A stretch of 64,000 nucleotides of DNA from an uncultured Ruminococcus sp. (GCA_934463425.1 CAKSJP010000004.1:1-64000), one strand, 5' to 3'; counted from the stretch's first letter, positions 34,886-44,289 are shown. Numbers and translations are program-made. The notes: generated from the sequence alone by a model not told the origin.

Positions 34886-37105
34886 TTACTTTCCCAGAAT
34901 CACATCCCAGGAGGGCTCCATGCCTGCGCCGTCCTGTGCGATATAGGTGAGGAGGTATGCAGCATCCCTTGCGTTGATCTCGCCGTCGCCGTCGATGTCG
35001 GCTGCCGCAAGCTGATCCTCGGTGAATGCATCATCCATGTCCACTGCGCTGCGTGCGATAAAGGTCAGGATCTGCGCAACGTCGGTGGCGTTGAGGGTGT
35101 CGTTGCCGTCGATGTCGCCCTGCGCCAGTGCCGGTGCGGGTTCTGTTGTGGTTGTGGTTTCGGTGGTAGTTGTTGTGGTGGTTGTGGTTTCGGTAGTGGT
35201 TTCAGTGGTGGTCTCGGTAGTGGCTTCTGTGGTTGTGGTAGTCTCAGTCGGTGTGGTGGTCGGTGTAGTCGCAGTGGTTTCTGTAGTCGTTGTGGTGGTC
35301 TCTGTGGTGGTGGATTCTGTTGTGGTAGTGGTAGTTGTTGTTGTGGTAGTCGTCGTTGCGGTCGTTTCCTCGGTAGTTGTGGTCGTGGTCGGCTCCGGCA
35401 TGGGTTCGTTAGGATCCCAGTTGTAGTGGATGTTCGCATCTAAAAGCGCATCGTTTGAACCGCCCATCTCCATTGCCGCCCAGTCCTCTTCCGAACCGGT
35501 GTAGTAAGCATCACTCAGACCCTTACAGCCATCAAACACGCCATAGCCGATAGATTCCAGATTTTTGAAGATCAGGATGCTGTGCATGCTGGAGCAATAC
35601 CGGAAAGTAAAGCTGTCCAGAGATGTCACGCCCTCCGGGATCACAATAGACTGCAAAGAAGAGCAGTCAGTAAAAGCTTCATCGCCCAATTTCGTCAGGT
35701 TCGACGGCATTACGACTTTTTCCAGGCTGGAACAGCCGTCAAAAATATGACTGCCTATTTCCGTCACGCCATCGGGAATCGTCACCTGCTTCAAGTTGGA
35801 GCAGCCATAAAAAGTATATCCGCCCAGGGACATGAGTTCACTTGACAATGTAACCGATTCCAGGGAAGAGCAGCCGGAAAAAGCATATCCCCCCAAAACA
35901 AACACACTGTCCGGAATCACGATCTGTTTCAGACCAGTACAGGATATGAACGCATAATCTGCAATGGTAACAACAGAATCCGGGATCACAATTTCGGACA
36001 ACTGTTTGCAGCCATAAAACGCATGATCTTCAATCTCAGTCAAGCTTTCCGGCAATGTGATCTCTTTTAATGCATTACAACCATTAAAGGCTTCGCTTCC
36101 GATTTTGGTTATTTTGGTGGGCATTGTCACTTTTTCCAGACTGGTACAACCATCAAAAGTGCTCGCCGGCAATTCTGGAATCGAAACGCCCTCTGAAAAT
36201 ACCACAGAAGTCAGACCAGAACAACCTCTGAATACGGCATTTCCCATGCTGTTCAAATTGCCGGGGAGTGTTACCTCTGTCAGCGCTTTACAATATGAAA
36301 ATGCACGCATCTCCAAAGTTGTCAAGCTGTCAGGAAGCGTAATTTCCTTTAATGCGGAGCAGCTATCGAATGCCAGCCTATCAATTTTTTCCAGATTGTT
36401 GGACAGGGTAATTTGTTCCAGCGCGGTGCAGTTTTCAAAGGCTTCTTGCTCGATGGTGGTTACCGAGTCCGGAATTTCCAGCGTGGTCATTGCAGTGCAG
36501 TTCTTAAATGTATATTGTGCTATAGCAGTCAAATTTTTGGACAGTGTCACCTGCTTCAAACGCGAACAGCTGTAAAACACCTCCTTGCCCATGGAGGTAA
36601 CAGAATCCGGGATCACGATCTCTGTCAAATTGACACAGCCGTCAAATGCTGCGCTCGGGATCTCCGTTAAACCGTTGGAAAGCTTGACATCCTTCAATTC
36701 AGAGCATCCATTAAATACAGAATACTCCATCGTTTTTACACTGTCTGCCATGGTCACGCTTCGCAGGTGCTCACAATCGTTAAAGGCCATTTTGCCGATG
36801 TAGGTCACACTATCCGGTATTGTCACCTTCAGCAGCTTGGTATTATATTGAAACGCATGGTCGTCAATTTGTGTTACCGGCTTTCCGTCGATCTCTGACG
36901 GAATGGTGAGTACGGTCGTATCATCGGCGCACCCCGTGATTCTCACCTCGGTGCCGTCATTGAACAGACTATAGTTCAGTCCGTCCGCAGTTTCTGCGCT
37001 CGCTGTAATGGACATCTGCGGCAGGCTCACCTGCATCACCGGCAAAGCCCCGGCACACAACACCCCTGCCGTCAAAACAGCTAAAAATTTCTTCATTTTC
37101 CTCAT
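34886..37105 (-). CDS. Secreted BspA-type leucine-rich repeat protein with C-terminal dockerin
   Basis: A 739-residue surface protein. Signal peptide about residues 1-38. Residues about 45-560 hold some 20 BspA-like LRR units (pattern IGSEAFxGCxxLKEITLPxSLTEI). A Thr-rich linker spans about 575-655. The type I dockerin (about 660-735) has two calcium loops, DIDGNDTLNATD and DIDGDGEINARD. LRR-dockerin proteins are typical of cellulosome-forming ruminococci and may bind cell surfaces or glycans; no catalytic domain is present. The start at 37105 has GGGAG nine bases upstream. A promoter-like TTGTAT/TATAAT pair lies at 37179-37206 (16-base spacer). Confidence 0.93.
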   Translation of the reverse strand: MRKMKKFLAVLTAGVLCAGALPVMQVSLPQMSITASAETADGLNYSLFNDGTEVRITGCADDTTVLTIPSEIDGKPVTQIDDHAFQYNTKLLKVTIPDSVTYIGKMAFNDCEHLRSVTMADSVKTMEYSVFNGCSELKDVKLSNGLTEIPSAAFDGCVNLTEIVIPDSVTSMGKEVFYSCSRLKQVTLSKNLTAIAQYTFKNCTAMTTLEIPDSVTTIEQEAFENCTALEQITLSNNLEKIDRLAFDSCSALKEITLPDSLTTLEMRAFSYCKALTEVTLPGNLNSMGNAVFRGCSGLTSVVFSEGVSIPELPASTFDGCTSLEKVTMPTKITKIGSEAFNGCNALKEITLPESLTEIEDHAFYGCKQLSEIVIPDSVVTIADYAFISCTGLKQIVIPDSVFVLGGYAFSGCSSLESVTLSSELMSLGGYTFYGCSNLKQVTIPDGVTEIGSHIFDGCSSLEKVVMPSNLTKLGDEAFTDCSSLQSIVIPEGVTSLDSFTFRYCSSMHSILIFKNLESIGYGVFDGCKGLSDAYYTGSEEDWAAMEMGGSNDALLDANIHYNWDPNEPMPEPTTTTTTEETTATTTTTTTTTTTTTESTTTETTTTTTETTATTPTTTPTETTTTTEATTETTTETTTETTTTTTTTTETTTTTEPAPALAQGDIDGNDTLNATDVAQILTFIARSAVDMDDAFTEDQLAAADIDGDGEINARDAAYLLTYIAQDGAGMEPSWDVILGK

Positions 37106-37329
37106 TACAATAAACTCCCTTCACAATTTTTCCATTGCGCAAAAGCACAACTTTCCATGATATATTGTAACATTGTCCATTATAACGCAAAAAAAAAAAG
37201 ATACAACTTTTCGGGAATTTTCTGTGAATTTTGAGAAGCTTCACAAAAAAACACAAAAAAATCGACGCCACGGCAGATTTGTGACGTCGATCATCGAGAT
37301 TTCATTTTTTCATTTTTCCCTGTTGTGTC

Positions 37330-38223
37330 TTATTTCTGTACATTGAAAACATAGTACTCATCTTCTCCGGCGTACTGTACCGCCAGCTTCTGGGACGGGT
37401 CTTCGCCCACGATGCCATAGATCAGCACCGTATAGGTATCGCCCACGTCCGTGCCATTGGTCACGCCATAGCCCAGATAGTACTGCACATCCTTGCTCGG
37501 CACTTCCACATAGGTGGTGTCATAGTGCTCGCCGCCCCATTCCAACATGAAATAGTGGAAGATGTTCTGACGAATGGGAACATGAGAAGTTGTCGTCTCT
37601 GCCGCTGCGGTTGTCTGTGCCGTCTGTGCAGTAGTTTCGGCAGCGGTATGCGCCGTCGCCGCAGTTGTTGCAGAGATTGTTGTAGAAGGCTTCACCGTGG
37701 TGTGCTGCGCCGCCGTAGTTACCGCAGCAGTGGTACACTGCGGCTGCGGCACTGTCTCCGGCATAACCGCTTCGGTGTCCGCCTGTGCCGTCCGGGTCTC
37801 CTGTGCCGTTACAGAAACGGTCACAGCAGCGGTCTCCTCTGTGACAGCCGCTGCAGTAGTCCCGGTCTCCGCCGCGGTCTCCCGGCTTTCGGGAGCGGTG
37901 GTAGTGACAGGGGCTTCCGGTGTCTGCGCCTGTGTGGTCACCGTCGGCGGAACAACCTCCAGCTGGTTTGTACCGCCCTGGGGCATTCTGCTGTGCAGCG
38001 CCGCAACTGCGACAACTACACAGACCAATGCCGCAGTACAAGCCCCGGCACTGGTCTGCCAGCGCAAATACCACGGTCGTTTTTTCTCCACGGGCTGTTC
38101 GGCTGCAGATGCTCGGCGCATGATCTCCAGATACATCCGGTCCTTTGCGTTTTCATCCGGTTGGATCTGATCCAGCGCATGGTGCAGACGGCGCTCTAAG
38201 GATTCATTTTTGCGGTTCGGCAT
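37330..38223 (-). CDS. Membrane-anchored anti-sigma-like protein with Thr-rich ectodomain
   Basis: A 297-residue protein. The N-terminal cytoplasmic part (residues 1-54, ending RPWYLRWQ) has the size of a sigma-binding domain. One transmembrane segment lies at about 57-77. Residues 85-215 form a Thr/Ala/Val low-complexity stalk. The C-terminal module of about 80 residues, beginning QNIFHYFMLEWGGEHYD, is aromatic and acidic. It starts 20 bases inside the ECF sigma gene with GGAGG before the ATG. Gene order indicates an anti-sigma factor sensing an external signal; the binding domain matches no family I can name. Confidence 0.72.
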   Translation of the reverse strand: MPNRKNESLERRLHHALDQIQPDENAKDRMYLEIMRRASAAEQPVEKKRPWYLRWQTSAGACTAALVCVVVAVAALHSRMPQGGTNQLEVVPPTVTTQAQTPEAPVTTTAPESRETAAETGTTAAAVTEETAAVTVSVTAQETRTAQADTEAVMPETVPQPQCTTAAVTTAAQHTTVKPSTTISATTAATAHTAAETTAQTAQTTAAAETTTSHVPIRQNIFHYFMLEWGGEHYDTTYVEVPSKDVQYYLGYGVTNGTDVGDTYTVLIYGIVGEDPSQKLAVQYAGEDEYYVFNVQK

Positions 38224-38707
38224 ACAGCTCACCTCCCAGTTTTTTCGCTAACAGCTTTCTGCTGCGGTGCAGCAAAGAGCGGACTGTGCTTTCTTTTTTC
38301 CCCAGCATCCCGGCGATCTCTGCCCCGGAATACCCCTCATAATAATACAGATATACAACGGTCTTGTACTGATCCGGCAGGCTCATCACGGCTGACATCA
38401 CGGCGGAATCTTCATCCGGCGCTTCCGTTGTCCCCAGAGCAGCTTCCCAATCGTCGATCTCCTCCCGTTTAGAACGAGACCAGTGCCGCAGTGCATTCTT
38501 GCAAAGATTGGATGCGGTCACGATCAGCCATGCCTTTGCATGAGCATCATCTGTCCAGAGCTGCGGCTGCTGCATGGCCTTCAGGAAAACCTCCTGCACT
38601 GCATCCTCCGCGTCCATCTGATTTTTCATCCGTATGTAGCAAACGCGATATACCGTATCGACATGCCGTGCATAGAACTGCGCAAAAGCGGCTTCGTCCT
38701 GCGGCAC
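38204..38707 (-). CDS. ECF-type RNA polymerase sigma factor
   Basis: A 167-residue sigma-70 family protein with region 2 (RHVDTVYRVCYIRMKNQMDAEDAVQEVFLKAM, residues about 20-55) and region 4 (LPDQYKTVVYLYYYEGYSGAEIAGML, helix-turn-helix, about 120-150). The start GTG at 38707 has GGGGGAG five bases upstream; an ATG eight codons earlier has none. It is followed at once by its membrane partner. Targets are unknown, and no promoter shared with the surrounding surface genes could be picked out by eye. Confidence 0.9.
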   Translation of the reverse strand: MPQDEAAFAQFYARHVDTVYRVCYIRMKNQMDAEDAVQEVFLKAMQQPQLWTDDAHAKAWLIVTASNLCKNALRHWSRSKREEIDDWEAALGTTEAPDEDSAVMSAVMSLPDQYKTVVYLYYYEGYSGAEIAGMLGKKESTVRSLLHRSRKLLAKKLGGELYAEPQK

Positions 38708-38916
38708 GGAATCTCCCCCTATCGCTTGCATTCCGGCGCACCGTGTGCACCGTAATTTTCCAAAATGTATTCGCTAACTTTTTGAACACACTTTCTTTCT
38801 CCTATCATACAATATCGATATATCTATTATATATATATAATGCAAACAGAATGAAAATAGCATTACATCTGTCTGCCATTTTTCATTTGACAGCACCCTT
38901 AACGGCAACTGTCAAA

Positions 38917-39230
38917 TCAGAGGAAATGGAAAAACGGGAGATCCAATTCTCCCAGTTGTGCGGAAGCACTGGTGAAATCCAACCTGCCAGACTGCAGATT
39001 CCATTTCAGCAGTGTTTCCACCTCATCATGAAACCGCCGTACCAGGCACTGCCAGCGCCGTGCGCTGTCCCTTCGCAGTGTTCCCGGGCGAGAGACGTTC
39101 CCGCTGTTTCATGATGAGCAGATACACATTTCCGATCCAATCCACGCGTCTCTGCCCTCCGGACGGGAAACGCGCATGCCTTTCACGGTGTTCTTCACAC
39201 CGTAAAAAATCCCTTCACTATGGATACAAT
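38917..39230 (-). pseudogene. Possible frameshifted gene remnant
   Basis: Three successive minus-strand frames read like protein but are interrupted: SEGIFYGVKNTVKGMRV (ending at 39109), WIGNVYLLIMKQRERL, then RRWQCLVRRFHDEVETLLKW, whose frame ends HFL at 38917. Joining them needs two frameshifts. No start, ribosome site or family is recognised, so it may be chance. The rest of the 755-base gap between the ECF sigma gene and the flippase (38708-39462) has only AT-rich sequence near 38810-38850, a TTTGACAG/CTGTCAAA palindrome at 38886-38916, and the flippase promoter. Confidence 0.25.
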
Positions 39231-39356
39231 CCTGCACCCCGAAATGTTGCACGGAACGGCACATTTTTTGCGATTTGTAGAGATGCACAAATACAAAAGC
39301 CAAATTTAGATAAAATGCACAATTTTCACTTTCCGGCAGAGAATTGCAAAAAAGCA

Positions 39357-39385
39357 TTCCATTTTGTCCGATTTTATGCTATAAT
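39357..39385 (+). promoter_or_regulatory. Promoter of the flippase-deoD pair
   Basis: TTCCAT (39357-39362), 17 bases, TATAAT (39380-39385). Confidence 0.6.
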
Positions 39386-39462
39386 ATAAATGTATGCATT
39401 GCCTTCGGGAGAAAACCGATACCGAATGCCGTGCAGTGAAACACAAACAAAGGTGGTTTTTC

Positions 39463-40884
39463 ATGAACAAATACAAAAAGCTGGTCTCGAACACCCTGGT
39501 TTTTGCCATTGGTTCTTTCGGTTCCAAGATCCTCCTGCTGCTGCTGACAAGACTCTATACCGGAAACATCAATCCGGGAGACAACAGCACCAAGGAGCTG
39601 CTGGAACAGACCGCAAACTTTCTGATCCCGATCATTACATTTTCCATTGCGGATGCCGTGATCCGCTATGGCATCGACAAGAACTTTGACAACCGAAAGG
39701 TATTCACCTCCGCCTGTGTCACAGAGGCGTTTGGTATCGGCATCCTGCTGCTGCTCTCGCCCCTGCTGAACTTTCTGCCCTATACCGAGGGCTATGTGGT
39801 GCTGTTGGTGATCTACTGTATCACCTCCGGCTTCCGGCAGATCGCCTCCCAGTTCGTGCGAGCCAGAGGGTTGGTGCGGCTCTTTGCCATAGACGGCATC
39901 CTCGCCACCCTGACTCTGTTCCTCTTCAACGTCACGTTTATTGCCGGCTTCCACCTGGGCGTTACGGGATTTCTGATCTCCGTGATCCTGTCCGACCTGT
40001 TGTCGGGCTTGTTCCTGTGGGGTGTGGCCGGACTGCACCGGTTCTTCCGGCTGCGGTATATGGACAAGAAGATCCTGCGGATGATGCTGCGGTTTTCCGT
40101 GCCGCTGATCCCGTCTGCCCTGCTCTGGCTGGTGACGGGCTTCTCCGACCGTCTGTTTATCCGGTACATGTCCGGGCCGACGGGACTGGTGGGTGAGACT
40201 GCCGCCGGCATCTACGGCGTTTCCACCAAGATCCCCAATCTGATCTCCACCATCTCTACGATTTTCTTCCAGGCGTGGAACATGTCCGCCATTGAAGAAA
40301 ACGACTCCAAGGATCGGAGCAGATTCTACCGACGGGTTTTCGACGCGTATCAGTCCTTTATGTTTATTGCCAGTGCCGGACTGATCGTCTTTGTCCGCAT
40401 CCTGTCCAATATCCTCATCGACTCCAACACCTATCCGGAGTATGCCACTGCATTTCTGTATACGCCGGTACTGATCGTGGGCGTTCTCATGATGTGCTTC
40501 AACCAGTTCCTCAGCAGCATCTACTCCGCGACCCAGCACACTACCCATTCCTTCTGGACGAGCCTGGTGGCTGCCGTGGTCAACATCGTGCTGAACATCA
40601 TTCTGATCCACATCTGGGGCATTATGGGCGCAGCCATCGCGACCTTTGCAAGCTATTTCGTCTGCTACTGCATCCGCATCGTGGACGCGAGAAAGTATGT
40701 GCCGTTCCCGGTCAACCACGCCAAATTCGCCGCAAACACCGCCGCGCTGTTCCTGCTGGGCATTGTTGTTGTAGAAGCACCGCCCATGTGGATTCTAATC
40801 CTGATCGTGGGTTTTGTCTTTATGGTGCTGTACAATTTCAGCGCAGTGACCCAGACCATGGCGCAGCTGAGACGGCGGAAATAA
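39463..40884 (+). CDS. Polysaccharide flippase of the MVF/Wzx type
   Basis: A 473-residue membrane protein with 12-14 hydrophobic helices, beginning MNKYKKLVSNTLVFAIGSFGSKILL as Wzx-like polysaccharide biosynthesis proteins do. It would move lipid-linked saccharide units across the membrane. No glycosyltransferase cluster surrounds it, so its substrate is unknown. AAAGGTGG precedes the ATG; a frame open 23 codons upstream has no site. deoD follows after 40 bases. Confidence 0.88.
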   Translation: MNKYKKLVSNTLVFAIGSFGSKILLLLLTRLYTGNINPGDNSTKELLEQTANFLIPIITFSIADAVIRYGIDKNFDNRKVFTSACVTEAFGIGILLLLSPLLNFLPYTEGYVVLLVIYCITSGFRQIASQFVRARGLVRLFAIDGILATLTLFLFNVTFIAGFHLGVTGFLISVILSDLLSGLFLWGVAGLHRFFRLRYMDKKILRMMLRFSVPLIPSALLWLVTGFSDRLFIRYMSGPTGLVGETAAGIYGVSTKIPNLISTISTIFFQAWNMSAIEENDSKDRSRFYRRVFDAYQSFMFIASAGLIVFVRILSNILIDSNTYPEYATAFLYTPVLIVGVLMMCFNQFLSSIYSATQHTTHSFWTSLVAAVVNIVLNIILIHIWGIMGAAIATFASYFVCYCIRIVDARKYVPFPVNHAKFAANTAALFLLGIVVVEAPPMWILILIVGFVFMVLYNFSAVTQTMAQLRRRK

Positions 40885-40924
40885 CCGCACCCCAAGTTCT
40901 ATCAACAGGAAAGGATGATTCTCT

Positions 40925-41629
40925 ATGGCAACTCCACACAACGCCGCCGGCAAGGGCGATATCGCAAAAACCGTTCTCATGCCGGGCGATCCCCTGCGGG
41001 CAAAGTTTATTGCAGAAAACTTTTTGGAAAACCCAGTGTGCTACAACACCGTCCGGGGCATGTTCGGCTATACCGGCGCCTATCACGGTGTTCCGGTCTC
41101 TGTCCAGGGCAGCGGCATGGGCATGCCGTCCATCGGCATTTACTCCTACGAGCTGTTCCACGAATATGAAGTTGACCGCATTCTCCGCATCGGCACTGCC
41201 GGCGGCGTAGCAGACCACGTTCGCCTGCGGGATGTCATTCTGGGACAGGCTGCCTGCACCGATTCCAACTATGCGGCTCAGTATGCGCTCCCCGGCACTT
41301 ATGCCCCCATCGCCAGCTTTTCACTGCTGGACAAGGCATACCAGACCGCAAAGCGCCTGGACATTCCGGTACAGGTGGGAAATCTGTTTTCCACCGATGT
41401 GTTTTACCGTGAGCCGAGCCCGCTGCCGCAGTGGGCGAAAATGGGCGTTCTCGCCACGGAAATGGAATCGGCAGCCCTGTACATGAATGCTGCTGCCGCC
41501 GGGAAGGAAGCGCTGTGTATCGTGACGGTTTCCGACTGTCCGCTCCGGGGCGAATTTACCACCGCAGAAGAGCGGCAGACCTCTTTCACCGATATGATGC
41601 GTCTCGCACTGGAGACTGCCTGCGCATAA
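40925..41629 (+). CDS. deoD: Purine nucleoside phosphorylase, DeoD type
   Basis: A 234-residue hexameric-type phosphorylase that splits purine (deoxy)nucleosides for salvage. Motifs: VLMPGDPLRAKFIA (phosphate binding), GSGMGMPSIGIYSYEL, and VLATEMESAALYMNA with catalytic DCPLRGE near the C-terminus. AGGAAAGGATGA precedes the ATG. It is probably cotranscribed with the flippase. Confidence 0.96.
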   Translation: MATPHNAAGKGDIAKTVLMPGDPLRAKFIAENFLENPVCYNTVRGMFGYTGAYHGVPVSVQGSGMGMPSIGIYSYELFHEYEVDRILRIGTAGGVADHVRLRDVILGQAACTDSNYAAQYALPGTYAPIASFSLLDKAYQTAKRLDIPVQVGNLFSTDVFYREPSPLPQWAKMGVLATEMESAALYMNAAAAGKEALCIVTVSDCPLRGEFTTAEERQTSFTDMMRLALETACA

Positions 41630-41635
41630 CCGAAA

Positions 41636-41673
41636 ACAGCCTGAGAATGGGAAAATTCTCAGGCTGTATTTTT
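41636..41673 (+). terminator. Terminator after deoD
   Basis: ACAGCCTGAGAAT, loop GGGAAA, ATTCTCAGGCTGT, then ATTTTT; seven bases after the stop codon. Confidence 0.9.
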
Positions 41674-41695
41674 ATCAAAGCGGCGTGTTCGCTGC

Positions 41696-41784
41696 GGGCG
41701 AACCATGTTCGCCCCTACGGTGTCCCTTTCAAGCGCCGCGGGTCGATGTGGGCATCGCCCCCTACAAAGTATTCCTTTTCAAAA
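41696..41784. repeat. Two dispersed repeat units in tandem
   Basis: Unit 1 (41696-41719) is GGGCGAACCATGTTCGCCCCTAC-like. Unit 2 (41739-41764) is GGGTCGATGTGGGCATCGCCCCCTAC-like, followed by ATTCCTTTTCAAAA. Unit 2 and its flank recur in reverse at 63275-63317. Each unit is a short palindrome ending CCCCTAC. Noncoding, between two convergent genes. Confidence 0.75.
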
Positions 41785-41825
41785 GCGAACAGCGGTTCTC
41801 TGCCCTGTGGGGTATCTCCTGAACC

Positions 41826-44027
41826 TTACGCCTCGTCCTCGTCGCGGTACTCCGGTTCGTCACCGAAATCATCCTCTTCAAACTCTTCAAAGAAAAACTC
41901 GGACAGCAGCTCTTTGGCGTCATAATTGCCGCGCCGTGCCGCCTGGTGCAGCCAGTACTGCGCCATTTCATCATCCTGATCCACACCGGTTCCGTTCATG
42001 TAGCAATAGCCCAGCATGTACTGCGCGCCGTCATGACCGCGCTCGGCAGCCTTTTCAAACCAGTCTACTGCGTCCTCGTCATCCTCGCTGTCGTCACCCA
42101 CATAATTGCATACGCCGATCATGTACTGTGCATTTTCGTTGTCCTGCCGCGCCGCCCTGTAAAACCATTGCAGGGCGGTTTCTTTGTCCTCTTCCTCGTC
42201 AAAATAGTAAGTGCCGATGGCGCACTGCGCATCTGACAGTCCCTGTGCCGCCGCACGTTCAAACCAGTCCAGGGCAGTATCAATATCCTCATCCACGCCC
42301 TCGCCCTCCTGATAGCATGTACCCAGGGCAAACTGCGCATAGGCATTGTTCTGCCGTGCCGATTTTTCCAGCCAGTAGACCGCTTCTTCTGAATCCGGCT
42401 TCACGCCGCTGCCGAAGCGATAGCATGTGCCAAGCTGAAACTGCGCCTCGGCATCGCCGGTTTCTGCCGCTTCCCGAAACAGCTGTATGGCGTACCTGGC
42501 ATCCTGCTTCACGCCGTTGCCGTCCAGATAGCAGATCCCCAGCTGGCACTTTGCCGGAATATCTCCTTGTTCTGCAGCCTTCTGAAACCAGTACACCGCC
42601 CGGCTGTCGCCCATATCCGAGGTCACTTCCTGATAATACAGACACATGCCCAGGGCATACTGTGCGTCCCGGTGACCCTGTTTTGCCGCCTTTTCCAGCC
42701 ATTCCTGCGCCAGCTTCTCGTCCTGGGGCACACCTCTGCCAAAGTGATAGCAGGTGCCCAACATATACTGCGCAATCGGGATCTCCTGCTTTGCGGCTTT
42801 CCGATACCACTTCACCGCCTCTTCCGCATCCAGGTCTGTCCCCAGACCGTTGAAATAGCAGTCGCCCAAGTTGTATTCCGCCGCCGCATGCCCGGAAGCT
42901 GCTGCCTGCTGAAACAGGACAAATGCCTTTTTCTGATCCTGTGCCACGCCGGTGCCGTCCATATAGCCGCGCCCCAGCATGTTCACCGCTTCCGGATTGC
43001 CGGACTCTGCCGCCTTTTCAAAGAGCGCGAAGCCCTTTTCGGCATCCTCTGCCACGCCGTCTCCGGACAGATAGCAAAGCCCCAGCTGGATCATTGCCTC
43101 CTCGTTCCCCTGCTCCGCAGCACACTGCAGCCAGTGCACGGCTTGCGCTTTGTCCTCTGCCAGATGCTCCCCGTTGTACAACAGCATTCCCACGGCAAAC
43201 TGTGCGTCCGGCGAGCCGGCTTCTGCGCCGCGGTGCAGATACGCATATGCCTTTTCAAAATTCTTCTCTGTGCCCTGCCCCTGAAAATAGCAGTCTCCCA
43301 AATGGAACAGCGCCGACGGCAGCTCCTGTGCCGCCGCCTTTTCTAGCCACAGCATGCCCTGGGGCGCATTCTGTTCCGTTCCGGTGCCGTACATACAGCA
43401 CATGCCGGCAAAGTCCTGGGCTTCTGCCAGTCCCTCTTCGGCGGCGCGGATGATCCAGGTATAGCCCTCTTCCCGATTTTCCGCCGTTCCGACACCGAAA
43501 TACAGACAGCGTCCAGTCTCAAACTCCGCCCGGAGAATGCCGCTGATGGCTGCCGCCTGGATCAGCAAAAAGCCGCGTGTTTCTTCCGCTGTTTCTTCTT
43601 CGGCCAGATTCAGCAGATACATGCCATAAAAATACTCCGCCTCATGGTCATGCTGCTCTACCGCCAGCTCCAGCCACTGCTTTCCGGCTTCTTCGTCCGT
43701 CTCGATCTCCTTCAGATTCCCCTGGATGCAGTAAACGCCCATGAGGAACTGCGCTTCATGATACCCTTGCTCCGCAGATGCTTTCAGCCACTGTACCGCC
43801 TGTGCCGCGTCTGCCTCTGTACCGATGCCGTCCCGCAGGCACATCGCCAGGACAAACTTCGCGTTGGCATAGCCGCGCTCCGCCATTTTCTGAAACCAGG
43901 CGCAGCCCTCCTTTTGTGCGGCTGCATCTCCCTCCTCCACCTGTTCCAAGCGGCGGTTATAATTCTCCGGATTCATCTCGTTTTCCGGCTCTTTCTTTTT
44001 CAAGCGTTCCAAAAACGGTTTTTTCAT
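41826..44027 (-). CDS. Sel1-like (SLR) repeat protein, 733 residues
   Basis: Built almost wholly of about 18-19 Sel1-type TPR-like repeats of about 36 residues (pattern AQYxLGxCYxxGxGVxxDxxxAxxWFxKAAxQG) from residue about 40 to 700. The ends are Glu-rich (EEFEEDDFGDEPEYRDEDEA at the C-terminus). No signal peptide, so cytoplasmic. SLR proteins act as scaffolds in protein complexes; the partner is unknown. The start at 44027 has AAGGGGGAG upstream. Promoter at 44090-44118. Confidence 0.92.
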   Translation of the reverse strand: MKKPFLERLKKKEPENEMNPENYNRRLEQVEEGDAAAQKEGCAWFQKMAERGYANAKFVLAMCLRDGIGTEADAAQAVQWLKASAEQGYHEAQFLMGVYCIQGNLKEIETDEEAGKQWLELAVEQHDHEAEYFYGMYLLNLAEEETAEETRGFLLIQAAAISGILRAEFETGRCLYFGVGTAENREEGYTWIIRAAEEGLAEAQDFAGMCCMYGTGTEQNAPQGMLWLEKAAAQELPSALFHLGDCYFQGQGTEKNFEKAYAYLHRGAEAGSPDAQFAVGMLLYNGEHLAEDKAQAVHWLQCAAEQGNEEAMIQLGLCYLSGDGVAEDAEKGFALFEKAAESGNPEAVNMLGRGYMDGTGVAQDQKKAFVLFQQAAASGHAAAEYNLGDCYFNGLGTDLDAEEAVKWYRKAAKQEIPIAQYMLGTCYHFGRGVPQDEKLAQEWLEKAAKQGHRDAQYALGMCLYYQEVTSDMGDSRAVYWFQKAAEQGDIPAKCQLGICYLDGNGVKQDARYAIQLFREAAETGDAEAQFQLGTCYRFGSGVKPDSEEAVYWLEKSARQNNAYAQFALGTCYQEGEGVDEDIDTALDWFERAAAQGLSDAQCAIGTYYFDEEEDKETALQWFYRAARQDNENAQYMIGVCNYVGDDSEDDEDAVDWFEKAAERGHDGAQYMLGYCYMNGTGVDQDDEMAQYWLHQAARRGNYDAKELLSEFFFEEFEEDDFGDEPEYRDEDEA

Positions 44028-44089
44028 GCAAACTCCCCCTTTCGTCCTGCAAGCTCTTTTCTCAACCCGTTTCACTGGTCGTGATACCT

Positions 44090-44118
44090 ATTATAAAGCA
44101 AAACCTGCCCGGTGTCAA
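44090..44118 (-). promoter_or_regulatory. Promoter of the Sel1-repeat gene
   Basis: Minus strand TTGACA (44113-44118), 17 bases, TATAAT (44090-44095). Confidence 0.85.
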
Positions 44119-44200
44119 GTAAGTGCCGTTTTTCTCCGGGAGAACCTGCACCTATGTCAAAGTCATATGTTAACTTTTTGCAACTAGTTGAGAATGAGTA

Positions 44201-44229
44201 TTGACAAGGAAACGGCGTTGTGCTATAAT
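44201..44229 (+). promoter_or_regulatory. Consensus promoter of the rubrerythrin gene
   Basis: TTGACA (44201-44206), 17 bases, TATAAT (44224-44229): a perfect match. TTGAGAATGAGTATTGACA around the -35 is slightly Fur/PerR-like but not convincing. Confidence 0.9.
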
Positions 44230-44289
44230 AAAGACAAGCAAAGGGAAACAAGAAAGCCCTTGCAGATTTACTTTATGGAGGTAGTTATC

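Noticed and set aside
35120..35400. Tandem short repeats that could look like a CRISPR or satellite
   Set aside because: They are codons of the Thr-rich linker of the LRR-dockerin protein (ACC/ACA/ACT repeats); spacing is irregular and there are no spacers.
38886..38916. TTTGACAG...CTGTCAAA palindrome as a terminator
   Set aside because: No T run follows on either strand, so an intrinsic terminator is not supported; it may be a protein-binding site.
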